From Ophiothrix spiculata (lineage: Eukaryota; Echinodermata; Ophiuroidea; Amphilepidida; Ophiotrichidae): a stretch of DNA of 23,292 bases. The notes beneath the pieces were generated by a model. It saw only the letters and a program-made list of their open reading frames with translations. It did not search any database and was not told the origin of the DNA. Shown here piece after piece: positions 1 to 9,500 of this stretch. The position numbers were made by a program, and so were the translations under genes. The stretch's first letter is position 1. The number at the start of each line of letters is the position of its first letter. The stretch is from assembly GCA_000969725.1 (NCBI GenBank), contig JXSR01S002749.1. One strand, given 5' to 3'.

Positions 1-321
1 TTTGCAACATTGTGATGACATCAACATGTCTAAGTCTGCAATCTCAGTTTCGTTATTCATAAAAAATTACACAAGAATGACAAGCTGCTACCACAGTTCC
101 TAATTTCTAACTTCAACTAATAAAGCAAAATTTATGAAGGTGTACATTTTTGGATTGAAAGTGGTTCAAGGAATCAATTTAGAATTTGATGTTCTAAGTA
201 CAGAACATGATTTTGAGAAACTCATCAAACACTTTATTTTTTGCCCACATGTTTTTTTAAAAAACCTAGGAGAAAAATATTTATTTGATATATTTTTCAT
301 AATCTGTAATCACTTTTTCAG
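1..321 (+). other. LIG3 intron, 3' part
   Basis: AT-rich intronic sequence leading into the first visible LIG3 exon. The last 20 bp form the branch and pyrimidine region. Nothing else is recognisable. Confidence 0.8.
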
Positions 322-546
322 GCTGAGGCATGCAAGTCAGTGGAATATGCAATGAAGAAGTGCCCCAACGGCATGTATGCAGAAATCAAGTATGATGGAG
401 AACGAGTGCAGATTCATAAGAACGGCGATGATTTCCAATATTTCAGTCGAAGCTTAAAGCAAGTGCTACCACATAAAGTTGCGCATATCAAAGATTACAT
501 CCCCAAAGCATGTCCCCATGGAAACAGTCTTATTCTTGACAGTGAG
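322..546 (+). CDS. LIG3: LIG3 exon with adenylation motif I
   Basis: Exon of 75 codons, phase 0 at both ends, after a cactttttcag acceptor and before a GAG|gtaagg donor. It encodes AEACKSVEYAMKKCPNG, then EIKYDGERVQIHK with the adenylated lysine codon AAG at 388-390, then SRSLKQVLPHKVAHIKDYIP and LILDSE. The KxDGxR motif is the covalent AMP-lysine site of all ATP-dependent ligases. RSLK contributes to the nucleotide pocket (motif Ia). No damage is visible. Confidence 0.97.
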
Positions 547-3500
547 GTAAGGGCCGCATACTTATATTTGGCTTGAGAGTGGTAGTTTCAAATAATTAGC
601 ATTCCTTTTACAAATCATAGCGGTACTTATTATCGTATCATATGTGATTTTTCATCACTACGGAGTCATCAAACCAGCCTCGTGTCATTTTTACCTTTTC
701 AAAATGTCTGCAAAGACCTTTATGTAAGTATTAAAATAACACCTCCAGGGAACTTCTCATCATACACAAAGGCTGTCATAGAATGCAGTGAAACTTAGAT
801 AGATCTTCAGTGGACCATATGCTTTGATCGTGGTTCTTACAAAATACTGGTGTTTTTTTCGTATTTCCAATCTTTTTTGCATGCAATTTCATATGTATAT
901 AGCTCAAATTAAAGTTTGCTGCCTTTACGACCTGTTAATAGTTCACAGTTATAAATATTAGTCAGGGACAAATAGTAAAAGCCTAGACAGGTAACTGAAT
1001 TGTGGATATTTTCCATTTGACTTTGCTGATGTCTTGCTGATGTCTTACATATTGTTTTACCTAATTATCTAGATTCTGATGGTGGATAAGAGTGGCAAGA
1101 TCCTTCCTTTTGGAACCCTAGGTATTCACAAGAAGAGCGCTTTCCAAGATGCCACTGTCTGTCTCTTTGTATTTGACTGCCTTCATTTCAATGGAGAGAA
1201 CCTCATGGACAAGTAAGGTTGACATTCTATTTTAAAATTTTATTTTATTTCAAATTAATAATCATGGTGCATTTTTAATACAAGGGAATTTGTGATTTCA
1301 CAAAGATAGTGTTGTGCTTGTTATAAAACAGCCAGATTTTGCCATTTGGAAACATGGTATGCACAAGAAGAGTTCTGTCAAAGATGCCTATATCCATCTC
1401 TTTGTGTTTGGCAACATCTACATGTGGAATCGGTATATATGATGACTCACCCCGGAAAGCTAGGGGGACTTTGCGACAGAACACTTTTCAAGATACTGGT
1501 GAAAATATGTAGCAAAAAATAAAGAAATAATAAGAATTTCCAGCAGATTTTCTGTTGTAAAATTTGATCAATATCGATAAATAAGGTGTTATTTTAAAGC
1601 TTAGAAAATGCTGTAACAGATGAAATGATAAACTCAAAATTGATATCATCTGCAAAGTCCCCCCTTTCGGGGTGAGTCATCACATGTAGGATCGGTATAA
1701 TATCATGTTTTTATGGTTCTTAAGATCCAAAAAATTTGTGCATTTACGTGGACGTTACGACAAGAAGCTGTTGTCTTATTCATCACTTGTTTGGTTGTGA
1801 CTTCTCCTGGTACATGACGATGCTTATCCAGTGTTGCCACTTCCGGCATTGTCAGATGATTTCTTTGAATTTCCAGGAGTCAAACAAGTGATGAATTTGT
1901 CGAAACGTCCATGTAAGTGCACATTTTTTGCATCAGTCAAGAACCATAACAACATGACAAAACAGCTACATGTTTCCAAATATTATCAATAGTCAACAAA
2001 GTTAAGTTGACGATAGCTGAGAGGCATATTGCTGATTTGATGTCAGTAAATTATTAATATTTTATAAGACCCACAGCAAAAAGCATTGACAACGAAACTT
2101 AATATTACTCTATGTATTATTATCATTTTTACCAAGTTCTTATATGGCGGCCTACAAAGAACAGAGCGACTTACAATAAGAAAGAAACACAGAAAAGGAT
2201 TTAAAAAAATGGAAAAATACAAGCAAAATCTACACAGGAAACAAGTGTGTTTTAAGCAGTTTAAGCAGCCGCTTGAACACAGGGATGGATGTTGCCTCTT
2301 TCAAATCAATAGGAAGTTCATTCCACAACCGAGGAGCACAAACAATAAACAGGGATGCCACTTTTCGTACTTTAGTAGGAATTCCTACTTTTTGGTCATT
2401 TTGGAGCATTTTTCCTATTTTTTTAAAAAATCAAAATTTCAAAAATTCAAGGTTTTTTTTATTAAAGTCATAGAAACTTGCATAAAATGGTCCCAAGAAT
2501 CAAAATGTGCATGAAAAGAGAGATTTTAGCAACTAAAACATCCAAAATCTTCTCCAAGGGGAAGCTTTTCTCCCTCCGCTTGAAATTGGTATCTGATCGA
2601 GAATAATTTCCTTTTTTTTTCCCGTACCCAAGTGACATCCCTGAATAAATGAAGAATCACCAGCAGTGTTAAAAGATCTGGGAAAAGAAAGACGGGTGAG
2701 ATCTGAAGAGGAATGAAGCCGAGCCCAGTATTCATGCCTATCAATGCATTGATTGGTTTCTCAGAAGATGAATGAGTTCAACAAGATAACTTGGAGTGGT
2801 GGAATGAATACATTTGAAATATACATCAATAACTTGTAGCTAAAATAACTGCCCTGAAAAACTTGTAGAAAACATCCAGAACTTAGAAATTCATTATTTG
2901 AAACCTTATATACAGGGTGTCCCAGAATAAACCTTACAATCTTGCGTATAATTTTCTTAGGTTTAACGGATAGTCAGAAAGTATATAAAGGAGGCATTTT
3001 ATAGCCCATGAATTGAACTTTCAGATACTGTTTGTTTCATTTCAATTGGTAGTGTACAACAAAAGTTATCTTTTATCAACTATTTGGGTGGATTTTTGTC
3101 TGGTCCAGTTTCATGATTATTGGTCATAAAGTAGGGGTGTTTCTGAATGGAATAAAAATAGGTCACCTTATCATATCTGTCTTATTTGTTAATTTTTTCA
3201 GCACAGATAAAAGAAAGCATGCACATAATAAATTAGTAAAGATTGCTACGGTTGAGTGGGTAGGTCAATGACAATAATCAATGGAACTTCATTCAAGGGG
3301 AACTTGCAAAATCTTGAAATTGGACCACAAAATTTTACATCCAAATATTTGACAAAGCATAACTTTTGATGTACGCAACTGATTGAAAAGAAACAAACGG
3401 TATCTAAAAGTTAAATTCATTGGCTATAAAATGCAAGGTTTACATACTGTCTAATTATCCGTTAAATCCTAGAAAATTACATGCAAAGATTGTAAGGTTT

Positions 3501-6500
3501 TTTCTGGGACACCCTGTATCACTCCCACATCTCTCTTGTACAAAACTGAAGACAAGAATAGCATAAGCCCTGTATTCATGCATTGATTGGTTTCTCAGAA
3601 GATGAATGAGTTCAACAAGATAACTTAGAGCGGTGGAATTAATACATTTAAAAACATACATCAATAACTTGTAGCAAATACGTTGCCTGACTGGTAAACT
3701 GTTCAACAATGGTGCAGAGGGCTGGTCCTTGCCGCAACTGGAAACCAATCTGGCAGTTTTATTCTGTATTTTCATTCGTCTTTCTGTAGAATCACTAAAC
3801 TATGTCTAGACTATTCCAAGACGAGTCAAAGCTAAGGTCAATCAGAGGTCAACTATAAGAAACACTGGCCTACAGCTTAGGGGGCAGTTCACCTTGGACT
3901 TCTGTAACATGCACCTTTTGTAAATGAATGTAACATCACTTTTATATGTCAGATGCAATTCAAATTTGGTATATGCACATAATAATGCATATAATTTGCC
4001 CTTTTGCCCCAAATTTCAGGATGAAATTTAAAGGTCAAAATTCTAAAAAATATAGACTACTTTATTTCCCCCGATAATTGTCATATTAGTGTATTAATTT
4101 TAATAATTATTATTTTATTAATCAGTTTTGGTATGTGCTTCAAGGCTTTAGAGTGTATAGGTCAAATGACACTGGCGCAAAATTGTTGTTTGAGTCAATC
4201 ATAATGTTTTCAGGCACAACCTCTATGAAAACAACATGTCATTTTTTAAAATTTTTTAGAAAGGCTTTTACGACGGGAATTAATATCAATTGGTAGATTT
4301 TAACGGGTTCGCCGTCGAACAAGTTTTGAACTGTCAAGCTTTCGTCAGAGCTACTCCTGAAGAAAGCTTGACAATTCAAAACTTGTCCGACGGCGACCCC
4401 GTTAAAATCTACCAATTGACAACATATCATTGCAGGTGACAGAGACATGTTTGCAAGCTGCATTGTTATATATTTTAATAATATTTTAACAGGAACATCA
4501 ATTTGAAAATTTGGACTTAAAAGTCAAAATTTTCAAATTGCTGTTCCCCTTCCGCTAAGTATTTCTAACCCATTTTTATTACCTCATACAGATCTTTGAA
4601 AGAAAGGAGGAAAATATTGGAGAAAAATTTGACACCCATTCCAAACAGGGTTATGTTCTCAGAAATGCAGCACATAACAGTAAGTGAACCATTTAACCAT
4701 CTTAAGATTGATCGAAATCCTGGCAATCATTAATCACAAAATTTCCCTCATGTGATGCTACTAGTTATCCCCTGTTTGTTCATGCAATTCGAGAAAATAT
4801 TAATGGCTTGGGTTCGTATCACACAAAGCTGAGTGTGATACAAACCAAAACCATTAATATATTTCGTATTTGTTACGATCTAAAACAAGATCAAGGTCAG
4901 AATAACCTTCTTCCGAGTTCAAACCAAAAGTGAAACAAAAATAAATACACTGTAAGTCAAGATATTATCAACAAAATATAACAACAACAATTTATTTACA
5001 ACATGCAATTCAATAGTGTACCTATCTTATCTACGGTTGTTATATTACTTACGAGTGGGCAGTACTAAAGAAGAAGAAGAAGAAGAGTGGCTTCTGACTT
5101 CAATGTGTTAGCTAGTAAAGTTCCACAATAATATTTTCCAAATAGTCTAAGTCCAATAACATATGGGTAAATGTCCGCAAATCCAGATCCAAAACGGTAC
5201 AAAAATGTCCCATAAATTTCTTCTAGTTCCAATAGAATAAAGTTCCAAATAATCTTCAATATCAGCCAATGTAAAACAACTTCTGCAATCAAACTTCTGG
5301 TCCACAGTTAATACGAAAATAATCCATGATCCACCAACTCAGCATCAATGGCTTTATAATACAAGTACTCCAATATAAATCAACAGCATATAAATGTCGC
5401 TGTCAAAATCACTATCAAAAGGTCCTCCAGTCTATCTGTACTGGGGGTATTTCTTACTCCAAAATAGCTCAATCCAAAAAGCTGTCTCTGTAATAGCTAA
5501 CACCAAAACTCCAAAGCTACTGACCCCAAATACCACAAGCTATCTGTTTTTAGACCAGACCAAATTTACATGGAAAACCCCTCTCATAAGGGCTAAGAGT
5601 AAATTGTACAATTGTGTAGGGAGTGGCCATCTTTCTCTTTTTCTTGCTATCTTTTCTATTTTCGGCATCTTTTAAAGATGCATTGGCCAGCATGCATAGA
5701 TTAGCCATTTCTGGCTATCCAGGTTGGTACTTTTGTATGAGCTTGGAAGAGACCATGAGTTCATCATGGATCTAATGGCATGTGTCTGTCACGGACCAAC
5801 CGAGGTAAACAAACAAACAAACAAACAAACAAATTCCACACAATTCTAGCAAACATAATCTGGAATTCTCTAGGCCACTCCAAGTCTCATTATGTGTGCA
5901 GATAGATCTAAACCAATGGGTGTTTTAAGTTCTTCCCACCAATCAATTGAAACTGTTACTTCACAACTTCTGAACAACCCACTGAGTGAGCCAACTGCCA
6001 TAGACTTACATGATAAAACTACTGATGGAAAACTTGCTATAGAAAATGTCGAAGTGTGAATGAAAAAGACCTTCAGAAAGGGATAATCACAGCTTGATGT
6101 CCCTAAAGGTTCTTTCTATTGATTACTTATGTTATTGGGTATTGAAAAAGGTTGCTTGATTGATTTTTACGAAAATATGCTATTTGGTTTGCCATATTGG
6201 TTTTGACCATTCCCACAATATCATTGTCATGTTCTATTTGTTGCTTTATTGCTTTTTATAAAATTTGCATGTATGATATTGTGAATAAAGTGATTTGATT
6301 TGATATGCCATTTTGAATTTGTAATTTTAAGCCAAACACATTTTTTTAAAATCAAGAAGCCATTTCTCATGACCCATAGCTTTAGATAAATGGTTTAAGA
6401 GTTGCTTTAAGCTGTTTTCATCCCATGAAAGGTGCATGTTTACTTTCTATTCATACTAAAGGACTCAATACAAACAATGTGTCATGAATTACCATCCAGA

Positions 6501-9500
6501 TGGCATGTAGTTCAATGTGAAGCAGGTCTTAAGCTTCAAATCATTATTTTGGTAAATTTAATTTATACTATCTTATTTCTAGGAACCTGGGGAACCTTCA
6601 TACCTGATTATAGAGCTTATGAAACCAGAACTTGAAGGTGCTTTTTAACTAATGCCAATGTTATTATAATCACCCTGATAACAAAACATTAATGTATTTT
6701 TTCATTTATTTGATCTTATTTAGGAACCTGGAGATCTTTCAGACATGATTATAGAGGTTATAAAAGAAGGCCTGGAAGGACTGGTGTTGAAGGATGTTAA
6801 GGTAAGGCAGAATGCAAAGAACATAGGGGGCGCTTCAAAACTCGACCCGCTGCTGACCGCCTTGAACTGGTGGTTCTTGGTGGTTGCCATTGTACAGAAC
6901 AATAGCACCCGGCCAGAACCAGTGGTTACAGGCAGTTAACCGATGGTTTTGTCTGCTGGTTGAGTTTTGAAACAGCCCCTTTAACTAGCTAAATCATTGC
7001 CAAGGTGGACTCTTAAACTTCCACAGACTGTTTTTCAACTTAAACTGTCAAATGATGTACCTAAACCTTTGAAAATATACTGACAGTGTTATATTATGGG
7101 AGTAGATTTACATATGGAACATGATAATGATTTCAATTTTGCCCAAAATGTGTGATTTTGACAAAATGTAGCATCAAAATTTCATAAAAAGTTTGCTTTT
7201 GTACAAATTTGTGTAAACCTCATTCAGCAAACATTGTGTATTGTGTATTAGCCTCCAAACCTGTACCCATTAAACAATAGTTCAATTTGGGTAGGTCAGG
7301 ATCTCCTGCATCTAGTGTAAAAGGTAATACAAGCATTATGTAAATTCAACTGACATTTCATATTACTATAACTCATAAATATTCATTAGGCAACCATGAA
7401 ATATAATTGGACAGTTAAACCCGATGCCCGTAACAGCATTTTGCCTACTTCCCCTATTGCGCGAAACGCCCTTGCAGGGAAAAACTATCGCACCTCTACT
7501 ACCGCACCAGCACACAGCATCGGTTGGAAATTCATACAGTGACCCAGAACAGTATACGTTTTAGGTGATTTTTGGTTTTGCTTATATTACATTCAGTGAA
7601 TTATTTATGAGGTATAGTAAAACAAATACACCATGGTTTATTTTGAGAAGTATTGAAAATTCCTGATCCCTCATTGTTGGATGCATGTTACTACTTTCCT
7701 CCGCTTTGTATCAGGAAGTAATCACACGCATCCAACACCCCGGGATCAGTAATTTTCACTTCTTCCCTCAATACCATGTTGTATTTGTATACTACAACCC
7801 TGCATGTAACCATGTAGGCATTTTGGTTCAAAAGAGACACTGCAAACAGCAGATAGTATAAAGTAACTGGTGTCTCTTCCTTCACTGTATTTAGGTAAGA
7901 TAAAGTATTGGGGGAGGGATACAGACATCACTGCAGGCTCTGTATTGTGATATTTTTCTTTCTATTTAGGGTGTATACGCACCAGGCAAAAGGCATTGGT
8001 TGAAAGTAAAGAAGGATTATCTGCACGAGGGCGCTATGGCTGACACAGCCGATCTGATTGTGCTGGGAGCCTATTATGGCACAGGGAATAAAGGTGAGAT
8101 TGGATTGGATTTTACGTCTTTCAGTCTATATTAAAGCCTCTTTTACATCAGATTTTTTACATAGAAATGACATTAATTTTAGCTGTTTGTCCTGACACAT
8201 CTCAGAGTATGTGGTGCAGAGTGGATAAAGCGCTCACCTCGTAAGTTGTGAGTTCAAGCCCTGCATGTGCCAATGTGTTGTGTCCTTGGGCAAGGCACTT
8301 TATAAATCATTATTGCTTTTGTGGAGGGTTGGATGTTTACTGCAATGTTGCAATATTGGTACTGATTAAACTGCATGCGGTCTACAATTGTTCATTTAGG
8401 TGTGTTTGATGGTGTAAAAATTCTAGCAATTTGACCTGCGGGTCACATAAGAGTTTAAATTAAGCCATTATATTTTTATTACTATTTTTTTTATTTCTGA
8501 TGAATGTTAATGTGATTCCAGGGGAATTGTAGCACAGGTTGGTGGTTGCAGATGTGGACAAGAGGAAGGTGAAAAAGTTGGTGAGGAAGGTTGTGACAGA
8601 GAGGAGGAGAGTATGGAAGCTAAAAGAAGAAGAGACAAGAAGGAAATTTGAGACGAGGGTTGGGGAGCTTGTGGGGACTGATGTAGGGGTGTTGCAGGCA
8701 TGTGATGAAGTATGTGGGAAAAAGAAAGGAAGGAGAGACAAGAAAAATACAGGATGGTGGAGTGAGGAGGTGAAGGAGGCGATAGGAAGAAAAAAGGAGG
8801 CATATAAGGATATGAGGAGGGATGCTACGGAAGAGAATAAGGTGAGGTATAAGAGGTTGAAGAAGCAGGCAAAGAAAGTGGTTGTGGGGGCTATGAGGAA
8901 GGATGCTGAGAAGGGGCTGAGTGAATTAAGAGAGAGCCCAAGCAAGGTGTTTAAGGTTATGAAGGTAATGAAAAAGGAAGGAAAGGATGTTGAAGGGGGA
9001 AGATGTATGAGGGGTATGGATGGAAAGTTGAATTTTAGTGAAAGAGATAGAGGTAGAGTCTGGAAAGAGCATATGGAGAGGATTATGAATGAGGAGAATG
9101 AATGGGATCTGAAGGTGGAAGCTGATGTGGTGGAAGGGCCAGTTGATAGGGTCAATAGAGAAGAGGTGGTGAAGGCAATTAGAGAGATGAAAACAGGAAA
9201 GGCTATGGGACCGTCAGGGGTGAGTGTTGAGATGATCATTGCAAGTGGAAAGATAGGAATTGGTGTGATGACAAATTTGTGTCAGAGGGTTTTAGATGGA
9301 GCGGGGATGCCAGAGGAGTGGGCGGTGAGCGTGGTTGTTCCCATTTTTAAAGGAAAAGGGGATGCAATGAGCTGTGGTGCATACAGGGGAGTGAAGCTGT
9401 TGGAGCATGCAATGAAAATTGTGGAGAGGATTCTAGAGGATAGAATTCTGGGGATAGTGGATGTGGATGAGATGCAGTTTGGGTTTATGCCAGAGAAGGG

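Noticed and set aside
1885-1956. Possible hammerhead motif tgatga...gtcgaaacgtc in the foldback element
   Set aside because: The base before tgatga is g rather than the required c and stem II is incomplete in this arm; too weak to call.
4335-4418. Hammerhead-like core ctga(a/c)ga next to the loop of the 132-bp palindrome
   Set aside because: The second conserved box (gaaa after stem II) and a cleavage triplet in the right place are not found, so a ribozyme is not supported.
5394-5675. 93-codon open frame
   Set aside because: No family resemblance, no splice context and AT-rich neutral composition.
8460-9239. 259-codon minus-strand open frame rich in Ser, Thr, Leu and Phe
   Set aside because: It is antisense to the purine-rich reverse transcriptase frame of the LINE; its composition is explained by that, and it has no family resemblance.
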